From: an uncultured Ectothiorhodospiraceae bacterium
Lineage (GTDB): Bacteria; Pseudomonadota; Gammaproteobacteria; Nevskiales; Oceanococcaceae
DNA length: 46,855 nucleotides
NCBI GenBank assembly: GCA_937141935.1
Contig: CAKZQS010000024.1
Span: forward strand, 1 to 46,855
Direction of reading: 5' to 3'
Positions 7,837 to 16,613 of the stretch are shown here, one piece after another. The stretch's first letter is position 1. The number at the start of each line of letters is the position of its first letter. The notes under the pieces were generated by a model that was not told where the DNA came from, ran no database searches, and was given only the letters and a program-made list of their open reading frames with translations. A program made the translations under genes and the position numbers.

Positions 7837-9485
7837 ATCCCTCCAGCCGCAGCAACCGGAACAAGGCGATTCCCGTGAACCAATCAGAGGCCGTGGCGCC
7901 ACGCCACCCCAACGCCGGCTTTTCGGCCCGGCTGGCGGTCGCTCTGCCGGCTACGGCGCTGCTGGCCTCCGCTCTGCTCGCGGGCTGCGGCTCCGGGGGG
8001 CGGCCCTCCGGCGTGCCCACGCCCAGCCGCGCGCTCGATGGCGTGCCCATCGAGTGGAGCCTGAGCGAGATGGCGGCGGCGCTGGAGAACGGGCGCAGCT
8101 GCGAGGACATCGCCGCCGCCTATGTCGAGCGCATCGAGTCGCTGGACCAGGCCGTCCTTCCGGCGGCCGGTGGCCTGCCACTGAACAGCATCGTCGCCAT
8201 CAACCCGCTGTGGCGCGAACAGGCCCAGGCGCTGGATGCCGAATACGCCCAGCGCGGGCCGCGCGGGCCGCTGCACTGCGCGCCGGTGATTCTCAAGGAC
8301 CTCTACGACAGCTTCGACTTCCCGACCACCGCCGCCAGCCTGTCGCTGGCCGGCTCGCAGCCGCCGGACGACGCCCACAGCGTCGCCGGGCTGCGCCGCG
8401 GTGGCGCGTTGATTCTGGCCAAGGCGGCAATGACCGAGTTCGCCTACTTCACGCAAAGCTACAACAGCGCCACGCTGCGCATCGCCAACCCCTATGACAC
8501 CCAGCGCGACGCCGGCGGCTCCTCCGGGGGCAGCGCCAGCGCCATCGCCGCCAACTTCGCCCTGCTGGGCACCGGCTCGGACACCTGCGCCTCGATCCGC
8601 CTGCCGCCGTCGAACGCGGCGCTGGTCGGCGTGCGGGCGACGGTGGGCCTGGTCTCGCAGGACGGGCTGGTGCCGCTGTCGCACACCCAGGATGTGGGCG
8701 GGCCGATCACCCGCACCGTGCGCGATGCCGCGCTGATGCTGGATGCAATGGCTGGCGTGGACCCGCGCGACGTGCGCACGCTCGACCCCGAGCGCCGTCA
8801 GCCGGCCAGCTATGCCGCCGGCCTGCGCGCCGATGCGCTGCTCGGCGCCCGCATCGGCGTGCTGCGCAGCTACGGCGGCAGCGACGCCTTCGGCGACGAG
8901 CCCGGCATCGCCGCGTTGATGCAGGCCGCGGCCACCGACCTGGCCGCCGCCGGCGCCGAGATCGTCGACCCGGTGGAGCTGCCGGACTTCGATGGTGTGT
9001 CGGTCATCGTGCAGGAGTTCGCCGACCATCTCGACGAATACTTGGCCAGCTTCGACGCGCCGCGCGCCAACACGGTCGAGGTCTTCGCCAGCGGCCTGGT
9101 GCACCCGGTGATCGAGGCGCTGATCGGCGCCTCGCTGGCCGCGCGCGACACGCAGTCGGCCGGCTATCGCGAAGCGCTGGAGCGGCGCGAGCAGATGCGC
9201 GACTACGTCGAGGCCGAGATGGACCGCCTGGGCCTGGACGCGCTGATCTACCCGCCCGTGCTGGCCCCGGCCCAGCCCACCGGCCAACTGCAGGGCAGCA
9301 ACTGCGGTTTCAGCGCCACCACCGGCATGCCCTCGGTCGTGGTGCCGGCCGGCCTGGTCGAGGGCCTGCCCGTGGGCCTGGAAATCTTCGGCCGCCGCTG
9401 GGACGAAGCCCGCCTGCTCGCCTACGCCCACGCCTATGAGCTGGCCACCGCCCACCGCCAGCCGCCGCCGGCCTATACGCCGTAA
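7833..9485 (+). CDS. amidase-signature enzyme, lipoprotein
   Basis: An amidase-signature hydrolase with the Lys-Ser-Ser triad visible: Lys in VILKDLYD (codon 8295), the cis-Ser in GGSSGGSAS (near 8520) and the nucleophile Ser in CASIRLPPS (codon 8592). Typical family text follows (DGLVPLSHTQDVGGPITRTV). The usual TGGSIR is TCASIR here, a change of the Gly next to the nucleophile. The N-terminus carries a lipobox (SALLAGC), so it is probably anchored outside the cytoplasm. GTG 7833 overlaps the stop of the hydrolase gene and has AAGGGG upstream; a second GTG at 7875 with AAGG gives a shorter, more normal signal peptide and may be the true start. Together with the previous gene it forms a two-gene exported hydrolase operon. 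The substrate is unknown. Confidence 0.85.
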   Translation: MNPSSRSNRNKAIPVNQSEAVAPRHPNAGFSARLAVALPATALLASALLAGCGSGGRPSGVPTPSRALDGVPIEWSLSEMAAALENGRSCEDIAAAYVERIESLDQAVLPAAGGLPLNSIVAINPLWREQAQALDAEYAQRGPRGPLHCAPVILKDLYDSFDFPTTAASLSLAGSQPPDDAHSVAGLRRGGALILAKAAMTEFAYFTQSYNSATLRIANPYDTQRDAGGSSGGSASAIAANFALLGTGSDTCASIRLPPSNAALVGVRATVGLVSQDGLVPLSHTQDVGGPITRTVRDAALMLDAMAGVDPRDVRTLDPERRQPASYAAGLRADALLGARIGVLRSYGGSDAFGDEPGIAALMQAAATDLAAAGAEIVDPVELPDFDGVSVIVQEFADHLDEYLASFDAPRANTVEVFASGLVHPVIEALIGASLAARDTQSAGYREALERREQMRDYVEAEMDRLGLDALIYPPVLAPAQPTGQLQGSNCGFSATTGMPSVVVPAGLVEGLPVGLEIFGRRWDEARLLAYAHAYELATAHRQPPPAYTP

Positions 9486-9507
9486 CCGCCGTTGGCGGGC
9501 ACGCGGC

Positions 9508-10236
9508 CTAGCCGCGCAGCAGCGCCTCCAGCGTCGCGCGGACTTGCGCCATGCCGCGGTTGATCGACTCCTCGATCTCGGCGTGGATGGCGCCGGAGCC
9601 GATGCCGGCCGCCCAGTTGACCACGACGGCCAGGCAGGCGTAATCCAGGCCGGCCTCGCGGGCCAGCGCGGCTTCGGGCATGCCGGTCATGCCGACCAGA
9701 TCGCAGCCGTCGCGGGCCAGGCGCCGCACCTCGGCGGCGCTTTCCAGCCGCGGGCCCTGGGTCACACCGAGCACGGCGCCCTCGCGCAGCGGGACCTCGG
9801 CGCGGGCGGCGGCGCGGCGCAGCGCATCCTGCAGCGGCGGCGCATAGGGCGGCGCGAACTCGATGTGCTGCATCTGCTCATCCTCGCCATCCCAGAAGCT
9901 CTGCGCACGGCCCCAGGTGTAGTCGATCAGGTCCTCGGGCAGCACCAGCGTCGCCGGGCCGCAGTCTTCGCGAATGCCGCCTACGGCGGCCACGCCCACC
10001 ACCTGGCGGGCGCCGGCCTCGCGCAGCGCGGCGATGTTGGCGCGGTAGTTGATGCGATGCGGCGGCACGAGGTGCCCCGGCCCATGGCGCGGCAGGAACA
10101 GCAGATCGCGGCCGGCCAGGCGGCCCAATGTCACGATAACCGGGCTCTCGGCCCAGGCGGTGCGGAATTCGCGGCTTTCGCCGCCCTCGAGGCCGGGCAG
10201 CGTGTTCAGGCCGGTGCCGCCGATGATTGCCAGCAT
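9508..10236 (-). CDS. S-methyl-5'-thioinosine phosphorylase (MTAP/PNP family)
   Basis: The enzyme splits a methylthiopurine nucleoside with phosphate, giving the free base and 5-methylthioribose-1-phosphate (polyamine by-product salvage). The 242-residue protein begins with IIGGTGLN and has PRHGPGH, the phosphate-binding His region, GPRLES, and the substrate pocket MTGMPEA followed by VVNWAAGIG. This form matches the pseudomonad MTI phosphorylase (PA3004 type) better than eukaryotic MTAP. The gene is last in a minus-strand operon after a hypoxanthine phosphoribosyltransferase and nagZ. That placement fits the pathway: hypoxanthine released from methylthioinosine would be recaptured by the neighbouring phosphoribosyltransferase. 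True MTA specificity cannot be excluded. Confidence 0.88.
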   Translation of the reverse strand: MLAIIGGTGLNTLPGLEGGESREFRTAWAESPVIVTLGRLAGRDLLFLPRHGPGHLVPPHRINYRANIAALREAGARQVVGVAAVGGIREDCGPATLVLPEDLIDYTWGRAQSFWDGEDEQMQHIEFAPPYAPPLQDALRRAAARAEVPLREGAVLGVTQGPRLESAAEVRRLARDGCDLVGMTGMPEAALAREAGLDYACLAVVVNWAAGIGSGAIHAEIEESINRGMAQVRATLEALLRG

Positions 10237-10265
10237 GCTTCAGGTCCGGTGGTCGGGGCGCGCGC

Positions 10266-10853
10266 TCAGTCGGCGGGCAGCGCCAGGATGCGGTCGAGCT
10301 GGCGGTGGGCGTGGTGGTAGTCCATGCCGGCGCCAAACAGGTAGCGGTCGGGCAGCGTGAGCCCGATGTAGTCGGCCGCCGCACGCGGGTGGCGGCGGTC
10401 GTGGGTTTTTTCGCAGGTCACCAGGGTGCGCAGCGAGGCCGGCCCCAGCGCCCGCAAGGCGTCGAGCACGGCCACCAGCGTGTGGCCCTCGTCCAGCACG
10501 TCGTCGATCACCAGCACGTGGCGGCCTTCGAGCGACTGCGCCGGCATCGCCTTCCAGGCGATCTCGCCGCCGCTGGTGTCGCCGCGGTAGCGGGTGGCGT
10601 GCAGGTAATCGAGGTCGAAGGCGAAATCCCAGCGCCGCGTGACCTCGGCGGTGGCATAGAGCCCGCCGATCATCACGCACAGCACCAGCGGCTGCAGCGT
10701 GCGCAGATCGGCGGCGCTGGCGGCCGCCAGGCGGTCGTAGGCGGCGGCCAGCTCGGCGCGCGAGACCAGCTCCTCGCAGCCCGGCAGCAGCGCCTCGGCG
10801 GCCTGCAGGCGGGCGCTGTCGCTCTGCCGCTCCTCAGTCGCATCGCGTCCCAT
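10266..10853 (-). CDS. hpt: hypoxanthine-guanine phosphoribosyltransferase
   Basis: A 195-residue type I phosphoribosyltransferase. The PRPP loop VLVIDDVLDEGHTL (about residues 113-126) is intact, and the substrate region MIGGLYATAEVTRRW and the catalytic loop follow the hypoxanthine enzyme layout. It returns hypoxanthine or guanine to IMP/GMP. The ATG at 10853 was chosen because AGGAAAGG lies just before it; the frame is open further upstream but without supporting features. It sits 29 bases upstream of the MTIP gene and 59 bases downstream of nagZ on the same strand, linking it to methylthioinosine salvage. Confidence 0.9.
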   Translation of the reverse strand: MGRDATEERQSDSARLQAAEALLPGCEELVSRAELAAAYDRLAAASAADLRTLQPLVLCVMIGGLYATAEVTRRWDFAFDLDYLHATRYRGDTSGGEIAWKAMPAQSLEGRHVLVIDDVLDEGHTLVAVLDALRALGPASLRTLVTCEKTHDRRHPRAAADYIGLTLPDRYLFGAGMDYHHAHRQLDRILALPAD

Positions 10854-10912
10854 CGTTCGTCCTTTCCTAACTTGGTATCTCTGCCACCCCTGCGGCCCCC
10901 TGCACGCCGGCG

Positions 10913-11968
10913 CTACGCGGTGGCGCTGGCCGGGCCGCGCAAGGGCGGCGGCTCGCGCTGGGCGATCAGGCCCGCCTCGTACAGCGGCCCATAGGCCGCC
11001 TGCGGCAGCGCGGGTGCCGGGCCCTGCCGCCGTAGGCGCGCCAGGCGCTGCGCACCCCGCGACGGCTCGGCGCAGTCCCAGCCTTCCAGCAGGGCATCCA
11101 GGTCGTCCGGGGCGTTGCACACCGGCAGCATGTCGCAGCCGGCGGCGAAGGCCGCCTCGGCGCGGGCGATGATGTCGCCCTGCCCGCGCGCCCCGCCCAT
11201 GCTCAGGTCATCGGCGAAAATCGCGCCGGCAAAACCCATGTCACCGCGCAGGATCTCGCCCAGCCAGCGGGCCGAGAAGCTGGCCGGCTGCGCGTCGACC
11301 AGCGGGTAGACGATGTGCGCCACCATGATCGCGTCCAGCCGCGGCAGCAGCACGCTGTAGGGGTGCATGTCATGCGCTTGCAGCCACTCCAGCTTGCGCC
11401 CGTCCACCGGCAGCTCGGTATGCGAATCGGGCGCCACGTGCCCATGGCCGGGGAAGTGCTTGCCGGTGGTGGCCACGCCACCGGCGTGCAGGCCATCGCA
11501 GTGCGCCGCGGCGAGCTGGGCCACGATGGCCGGCTCGGCGTGCAGGGCGCGGTCGCCGATGATGCCGGAGACGCCGCCATCCAGGTCCAGCACCGGCGCA
11601 AAGGGCAGGTCGATATCGAACTGCGCCAGCTCGGCGCCGAGCACCTGCCCGCCCAGCCGCGCCAGCTCCAGCGCCGCCTCGGGGCCATCGGCATGGCGCT
11701 CGCCATAACTGGCCAGCGGCGGCAGTCGGGTGAAGCCCTCGCGAAAGCGCTGCACGCGCCCGCCCTCGGTATCCACGGCCAGCAGGATGTCGGGCCGCAG
11801 CGCGCGGATCTCGCCGCACAGCTCGGCCAGCTGCTGCGGCGATTGGTAATTGCGGGCGAAGAGGATCAGACCACCCAGTAGCGGGTGCTGCAGGCGGCTG
11901 CGCTCGGCCGCGCTGAGCGCGCCGCCCTTGATGTCGCCCATCACCGGACCCAGGGGCCGCTCAGTCAT
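10913..11968 (-). CDS. nagZ: beta-N-acetylhexosaminidase NagZ
   Basis: A cytoplasmic glycoside hydrolase family 3 enzyme that removes GlcNAc from 1,6-anhydromuropeptides in cell-wall recycling, and thereby affects AmpC-type beta-lactamase induction in relatives. The 351-residue length fits. Motifs: GGLILFARNYQSP (about 32-44), KHFPGHGHVAPDSHTELP (170-187, with the general acid/base His/Asp dyad) and the nucleophile Asp in IFADDLSMGGA (250-260). No signal peptide is seen, as expected. The ATG at 11968 overlaps the stop of the L,D-transpeptidase gene by 8 bases; a shorter start at MGDIKGG (residue 10) is possible. Confidence 0.95.
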   Translation of the reverse strand: MTERPLGPVMGDIKGGALSAAERSRLQHPLLGGLILFARNYQSPQQLAELCGEIRALRPDILLAVDTEGGRVQRFREGFTRLPPLASYGERHADGPEAALELARLGGQVLGAELAQFDIDLPFAPVLDLDGGVSGIIGDRALHAEPAIVAQLAAAHCDGLHAGGVATTGKHFPGHGHVAPDSHTELPVDGRKLEWLQAHDMHPYSVLLPRLDAIMVAHIVYPLVDAQPASFSARWLGEILRGDMGFAGAIFADDLSMGGARGQGDIIARAEAAFAAGCDMLPVCNAPDDLDALLEGWDCAEPSRGAQRLARLRRQGPAPALPQAAYGPLYEAGLIAQREPPPLRGPASATA

Positions 11969-12431
11969 CGATCCACACCTCGGTGTTGGGCGCCACGTGG
12001 GCAAAGAGCGCGATGACGTCCGCGTTGGCCATGCGGATGCAGCCATGCGAGACCGGCTCGCCCAGGCGCGCCTCTTCGTTGGTCCCGTGAATGTAGATGT
12101 AGCGCGACTGGCTGTCGACGCGGCCGTAGCGGTTGCGGCCCGGCTCCAGCCCGCCCAGCCACAGGATGCGCGACAGGATCCAGTCGCGCTCGGGGTGCGC
12201 GGCGCCCAGCGCCGGTGTGTAGATCTCGCCGGTGGGCCGGCGGCCGATGAAGACCGCGCCGGCGGGCTGGCCGGCACCGATCAGCGCGCGCACGCGATGC
12301 CGGCCGCGGGGCGTGCAGCCGCTGTCGCGCTGCTCGCCCGGTCCGGCGAGGGCCGTCGAGATCGGGTAGTCGGCCACCAGGCCGGGCAGCTCGGCGCGCA
12401 GGCTTTGCCGCGCCAGCGAGACCCTCAGCAC
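11961..12431 (-). CDS. L,D-transpeptidase (YkuD) domain protein
   Basis: A 156-residue protein consisting mainly of a YkuD catalytic domain, with IYIHGTNEE (His115) and the active-site motif VSHGCIRM (His129, Cys131). Such enzymes make or exchange 3-3 peptidoglycan cross-links or attach proteins to the wall. No convincing signal peptide is present, so either the start is imperfect or the enzyme belongs to the short YkuD class that usually sits beside nagZ without an obvious leader. It overlaps rlmD (7 bases) at its start and nagZ (8 bases) at its end, so the three are co-translated. Its placement next to NagZ fits a role in wall turnover. Confidence 0.85.
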   Translation of the reverse strand: MLRVSLARQSLRAELPGLVADYPISTALAGPGEQRDSGCTPRGRHRVRALIGAGQPAGAVFIGRRPTGEIYTPALGAAHPERDWILSRILWLGGLEPGRNRYGRVDSQSRYIYIHGTNEEARLGEPVSHGCIRMANADVIALFAHVAPNTEVWIDD

Positions 12432-13741
12432 CGGTCAAAGCGGGCAATCGACTCGACGTGCCCGGTGTGGGGGAACATGTCCATCACGCCGGCGGCGCTG
12501 AGCCGGTACCCGGCGCGCACCAGCGTGCCGGCATCGCGGGCCAGCGAGCCGGGGTGGCAGGAAACGTAGACGATGCGCTGCGGCGGCCGCCGCAGCAGGT
12601 GCGGCAGCAGCTCGGCGGCGCCGCTGCGGGGCGGGTCGAAGAGCGCGTAGTCATAATCACGGTTGAGCCAGCCTTCGCCGCCCTCCAGCGCGAAGAGGTC
12701 GGCCACGTGGTAATCGACCTGCAAGCCGTTGCGCTCGGCGTTGGCGCGGCCCTTGGCCACCAGCTCCTCGGCGCCCTCGACGGCGGTGACCCGCAGCCCC
12801 TCGCGGGCCAGCGGCAGCGTGAAGTTGCCCAGGCCGGCAAACAACTCCAGCACCGAGGCGCCCGGTTCGGGCTCCAGCAGCTCCAGCGCCTGGGCGATCA
12901 TCGCCTGGTTCAGCGCGGCGTTGACCTGGATGAAGTCGGTGGGCCCGAAGTCCAGGTGCAGATCCCACTGCGGCAGCGTGTAATGCAGCGCGGCGGGCCG
13001 CTCCAGCGGCCGGCAGGTCTGCGGGCCACCCGACTGCAGATACCAGCAGACCTGATGCTCGGCGGCAAAGCGCGCCAGCGCCAGCGCGTCCGCATCCGTC
13101 AGCGGCGCCAGGTGGCGCAGCAGCAGCACCACGTCGGCATCACCGGCCGACACCTCGATCTGCGGAATCTGGTCCGGGCAGGACAGCCCGCCGATCAGCT
13201 CGGACAGCGGCAGCAGCAGCGCGCCGATGCGCGCGTCGAGCACCGGGCAGACCTCGATGTCGGCCACATAGCGCCCGTTGCGCTCGCGAAAGCCCACCAG
13301 CACCCGGCCCTTGCCGGCCACCTGTTTGCAGGCCAGGCGCGCGCGGCGGCGGTAGCCCCAGCTTTGCGCGGTCAGCGGGGGCAGCCAGCGCTCGGGCTCC
13401 ACGCCGCCGCCGATGCGGCGGAAGGCCTCGGCCAGCGTGTGCTGCTTGGCCGCGATCTGCGCGGCCGGCGCCAGGTGCTGCAGCGTGCAGCCGCCGCACT
13501 GGCCAAAGTGCGGGCAGCGCGGCTCCACGCGGTCGGGGCTGGGCTCCAGCACCTCCAGCAGTTCGGCCTCGTCGAAGCTGCGCCGCCGCTTGCGGCGGCG
13601 GTAGGCCACGCGCTCGCCGCTCAGGGCGTCGGCGACGAACACGGTCTTGCCCTCGGTGCGCACGACGCCGCGGCCGTCGGAGGACAGGTCGACGACCTCG
13701 CCCTCGAGGCGCTCCTCGCGGTCAAATCGTTTGCGACTCAT
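12425..13741 (-). CDS. rlmD: 23S rRNA (uracil-1939-C5)-methyltransferase RlmD
   Basis: RlmD methylates U1939 of 23S rRNA using SAM. The 438-residue protein has an N-terminal TRAM domain (about 1-68), the iron-sulfur motif CPHFGQCGGC (Cys76, 82, 85) with a fourth Cys in DIEVCPV (165), the SAM-binding block VLELFAGLGNFTLPLA, the DPPRSGA motif and the catalytic Cys in VSCHPGSLARD. MSRKRFDR at ATG 13741 is the natural start; its ATGA overlaps the stop of the preceding gene, indicating coupled translation. Confidence 0.95.
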   Translation of the reverse strand: MSRKRFDREERLEGEVVDLSSDGRGVVRTEGKTVFVADALSGERVAYRRRKRRRSFDEAELLEVLEPSPDRVEPRCPHFGQCGGCTLQHLAPAAQIAAKQHTLAEAFRRIGGGVEPERWLPPLTAQSWGYRRRARLACKQVAGKGRVLVGFRERNGRYVADIEVCPVLDARIGALLLPLSELIGGLSCPDQIPQIEVSAGDADVVLLLRHLAPLTDADALALARFAAEHQVCWYLQSGGPQTCRPLERPAALHYTLPQWDLHLDFGPTDFIQVNAALNQAMIAQALELLEPEPGASVLELFAGLGNFTLPLAREGLRVTAVEGAEELVAKGRANAERNGLQVDYHVADLFALEGGEGWLNRDYDYALFDPPRSGAAELLPHLLRRPPQRIVYVSCHPGSLARDAGTLVRAGYRLSAAGVMDMFPHTGHVESIARFDRC

Positions 13742-14301
13742 AGCCAGCCGGCCTCCTGCAAGCGGCACAGCGCGCGGGCCTGCGCCACCGCGCGCCGGGG
13801 ATCATCGGCGGCCTGGCCCTGCGGGTCGAAGGCGGGCTCGCCGGTGGCCAGCGCCAGTACGGCGCCGGGGGCATCGGGGTCCGCGGCCAGCCCGGGCGGC
13901 TGCCAGGACTGCCCGTCCACCAGGCGCGCGGCCCAGTCCTGGGCGAAGCTGGGGGCGCGCCCGGCCAGCAGCAGGCGCAGACGCAGCTGCCGGCACAGGC
14001 CCTCGGCGTCGGCGAACACGGCCACCGGGCCGCTGCTGCCGTCAAAACGGGCGACCAGCTGGTCCAGCACCGCGCCCTCGTCGGCGTGCTGGCACAGCGT
14101 GGGCTCGACATCCTGCGCCGGGCACCAGGCAAAACCGGCCAGCGCCTGCAGCCAGGCGGGCAGCGGCGCCGGGCCCTGGCGCTGCTGGCGCACCTGTTCG
14201 ACGGCGCGCAGCACGTCGGCGCCGGCCAGCGATTCGGAAAGCCCATGCAGGCGGCGGGCGGCGTCGGCGTCGGCGCGCCACAGGGGTACGAGTGCGGCCA
14301 T
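13738..14301 (-). CDS. unknown 187-residue protein between cysM and rlmD
   Basis: The ORF starts at ATG 14301 inside the cysM stop (TGATG) and ends inside the rlmD start (ATGA), so it is a translated member of the operon rather than chance. The product is acidic, alanine- and leucine-rich and soluble. It has no signal peptide or membrane segment. Visible pieces include a Trp/Cys pair (FAWCPAQD), a strand-like VAVFADAEGL and WQPPGLA. I do not recognise a family. Its position between a cysteine synthase and an rRNA methyltransferase gives no clear clue. Its GC content and codon use look like the neighbours, so recent transfer is not suggested. Confidence 0.75.
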   Translation of the reverse strand: MAALVPLWRADADAARRLHGLSESLAGADVLRAVEQVRQQRQGPAPLPAWLQALAGFAWCPAQDVEPTLCQHADEGAVLDQLVARFDGSSGPVAVFADAEGLCRQLRLRLLLAGRAPSFAQDWAARLVDGQSWQPPGLAADPDAPGAVLALATGEPAFDPQGQAADDPRRAVAQARALCRLQEAGWL

Positions 14302-15191
14302 CAGTCGGGGTACACGCCGGTGGAAATGTAGCGGTCGCCGCGGTCGCAAATGATGCTGACCACCGTGGCGCCGGGGTTTTCGCGGGCCACGGTCAGCGCG
14401 CAGTGCAAGGCGCCACCGGAAGACACGCCGGCGAAGATGCCCTCCTCGGCCGCCAGCCGGCGCATCGTCGCCTCGGCGGTGGGGGCATCGACCTCCAGGA
14501 TGCGGTCGACGCGGGCCCGGTCATAGATCTTCGGCAGGTAGGCCTGCGGCCAGCAGCGGATGCCGGGGATGCTGGACTCGCCGTCCGGCTGCACGCCGAT
14601 GATCTGGATGTCCGGGTTTTGTTCTTTCAGGTACTGCGACACGCCCATGATGGTGCCGGTCGTGCCCATCGAGGCGACGAAGTGGGTCACCTGGCCCTGG
14701 GTGTCGCGCCAGATCTCCGGCCCGGTGCCCTCGTAGTGGGCGCGCGGGTTGTCGGCGTTGCCGAACTGGTCCAGCACCACGCCCTCGCCGCGCGCCTGCA
14801 TGGCCTCGGCCATGTCGCGGGCGCCCTCCATGCCCTCCTGCTGGGTCACATGGATGATCTCGGCGCCAAAGGCGCGCATCGTCGCGCGGCGCTCGGCGCT
14901 CATGTGCTCGGGCATGATCAGCGTCATGCGGTAGCCGCGCATCGCCGCCACCATCGCCAGCGCGATGCCGGTGTTGCCGCTGGTGGCCTCGATCAACCGG
15001 TCGCCGGGGCGGATATCGCCGCGCTCCTCGGCGCGGCGGATCATCGAATAGGCCGGGCGGTCCTTGACCGAGCCCGCGGGGTTGTTGCCTTCCAGCTTGC
15101 CCAGCACGGTGCTGCCGGTGTCCGCGGCCATCCGCTTCAGGCGCACCAGCGGGGTATTCCCCACGAAATCGTCGAGTGTCGGCAGGCTCAT
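14301..15191 (-). CDS. cysM: cysteine synthase B CysM
   Basis: A PLP enzyme that makes cysteine (or S-sulfocysteine from thiosulfate) from O-acetylserine. The 296-residue protein shows the PLP lysine in NPAGSVKDRPA (Lys43), the phosphate/substrate loop SGNTG (71-75), the GTTGT glycine loop and SSIPGIRCWPQAYLPKIYD. The length and the SIPGI.RWP text favour CysM over CysK. The start shares one base with the stop of the MFS gene upstream, and its end shares one base with the next gene, so this is a fully overlapping operon. Confidence 0.93.
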   Translation of the reverse strand: MSLPTLDDFVGNTPLVRLKRMAADTGSTVLGKLEGNNPAGSVKDRPAYSMIRRAEERGDIRPGDRLIEATSGNTGIALAMVAAMRGYRMTLIMPEHMSAERRATMRAFGAEIIHVTQQEGMEGARDMAEAMQARGEGVVLDQFGNADNPRAHYEGTGPEIWRDTQGQVTHFVASMGTTGTIMGVSQYLKEQNPDIQIIGVQPDGESSIPGIRCWPQAYLPKIYDRARVDRILEVDAPTAEATMRRLAAEEGIFAGVSSGGALHCALTVARENPGATVVSIICDRGDRYISTGVYPD

Positions 15192-16423
15192 CAGGCGGTC
15201 GGGCTGGGGGTGGCGGGGGAGGCAGATGCTGCCACAAGCGCCGGCCCCGAGTCGGTCAGCCGGGCGCAGGCGGCCAGGCCCAACGCGGCCACGCCGGTCG
15301 AAAACAGCAGCGCCGCCTGCCAGGCGGCATCGCCATAGCCGCCTCCGGCGAGCTGCGGGTCAACCCAGTCGAGCACGGCGCCAAAGGCCGACTGCATCAG
15401 CGCCGCGCCGGCGAACAGGCCGGTGTTGGCGATGCCGATGGCAAAACCGGCCGAGCCCTGCCCGGCCAGCTCCTTGGCATTGGCATAGATCACCGACACC
15501 CAGCCGCCACCCAGGCCCAGCAGCGCGAACAGCAGCGTGGCGCTCCAGCCCGGCGCCCAGGGCAGCAGCGCCAGGCCGGCGAAGCCCAGCACCAGCAGCG
15601 TGGCGCCCAACAGCGCCACCGGCCGCCGCCGGCCGATGCGGTCGGAGACCCAGCCGGCGGTGATCACGCCCAGCACCAGCCCGCCCATCAGCACCGTGGC
15701 CGGCGCCGCGGCCTGCTCGCGCGGCAGGCCAAAGCGGTCCTGCAGCAGCGGCAGCGTCCACAAGCCGGCGAAGGCGAAGATGTTGCCCACGGTGCCAAAC
15801 AGCGCCAGGGCGCCCCAGCGGATGCCGGGCATCGCCAGCACGCGGCGCGCCGCCGGCCGCGCCGGGGCGTGCTCCGGTGGCAGGCGCACGCAGAGCAGCA
15901 CCGCCAGCGACAGCGCGATGCCGAAGACGCCCAGGCCGACGAAGACGCCGCGCCAGTCGACAAAGCCCAGCAGCCAGGCCAGCGGCGCCGCGGCCAGCAA
16001 GGCCCCCAGGTTGCCGATCAGCAGGGTCAGGCCCGAGATGCGCCCGTAGCGCTCGGCCGAGAACCACAGGCTGTTGTACTTCATCAGCCCGACAAACAGG
16101 AAGGCCGTGCCCGCCCCCACCAGCAGGCGACCGACGCTGGCCATGGCGAAGCTGTCGGCGAGGCCGAAGACGATGCTGCCGGCGCCGCCCACCAGGCCCA
16201 GCCAGCCGACGGCCCGGCGCGGCCCCAGCCAGTCGGCCGCCAGGCCCGCCGCCGGCTGCAGCGCGGTGTAGATATAGAAGTAGCTCGCCGTCAGCAGCCC
16301 CAGGCGCGTGGCGTTGACCGCCAGCGCGGCCTGCAGGTCGGGGGCGACCATGGCCGGCGCCATGCGGTGAAAGAAACCGAGCAGATAGGCTGCCGACAGC
16401 AGCGCAAAACCCAACCAGCGCAA
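15191..16423 (-). CDS. MFS transporter
   Basis: A 410-residue major facilitator superfamily permease with about 12 hydrophobic helices, beginning with WLGFALLSAAYLLGFFHRM. The MFS loop-2 signature is seen as ADWLGPRRAVG, with a weaker copy in the second half (SDRIGRRRPVALLG). A charged/aromatic pair near the start (FHRMAPAMVAPDL) resembles carriers for small organic anions, but the substrate cannot be named. It is the first gene of the minus-strand operon leading into cysM; no ligand-specific regulator is adjacent. The 190 bases between it and the glutamate dehydrogenase gene upstream show no other gene. Confidence 0.88.
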   Translation of the reverse strand: MRWLGFALLSAAYLLGFFHRMAPAMVAPDLQAALAVNATRLGLLTASYFYIYTALQPAAGLAADWLGPRRAVGWLGLVGGAGSIVFGLADSFAMASVGRLLVGAGTAFLFVGLMKYNSLWFSAERYGRISGLTLLIGNLGALLAAAPLAWLLGFVDWRGVFVGLGVFGIALSLAVLLCVRLPPEHAPARPAARRVLAMPGIRWGALALFGTVGNIFAFAGLWTLPLLQDRFGLPREQAAAPATVLMGGLVLGVITAGWVSDRIGRRRPVALLGATLLVLGFAGLALLPWAPGWSATLLFALLGLGGGWVSVIYANAKELAGQGSAGFAIGIANTGLFAGAALMQSAFGAVLDWVDPQLAGGGYGDAAWQAALLFSTGVAALGLAACARLTDSGPALVAASASPATPSPTA

Positions 16424-16613
16424 GGCGCGCCCCAGGCCAAAACAGCGCGCGATTCTACTCCCTCACCGCCCCCGACCACGGTCGCGGGTGACCAAGGGGC
16501 GTGCGCGCGGCGGATGGGCGCCCCGGCGCGCGGCCAGCCGCGCGGGATTCACCCCCCCAGGGGGCGGCTCGCGGGCGGCACGCGGATCGCGCACGCGACC
16601 GCCGCGCCGCGCA

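Noticed and set aside
9486-9507. CCGCC-GTT-GGCGG hairpin between the amidase and MTIP genes as a terminator
   Set aside because: Only a 5-bp stem and no T-run on either strand.
10854-11120. Longer start for the hypoxanthine phosphoribosyltransferase
   Set aside because: The upstream extension is antisense-like sequence over the nagZ end with no conserved text, and the ATG at 10853 has a strong ribosome binding site.
16540-16570. C7/G5 palindrome between glutamate dehydrogenase and the MFS gene as a terminator
   Set aside because: Short stem without a T-run; homopolymer runs of this kind are expected in such GC-rich DNA.
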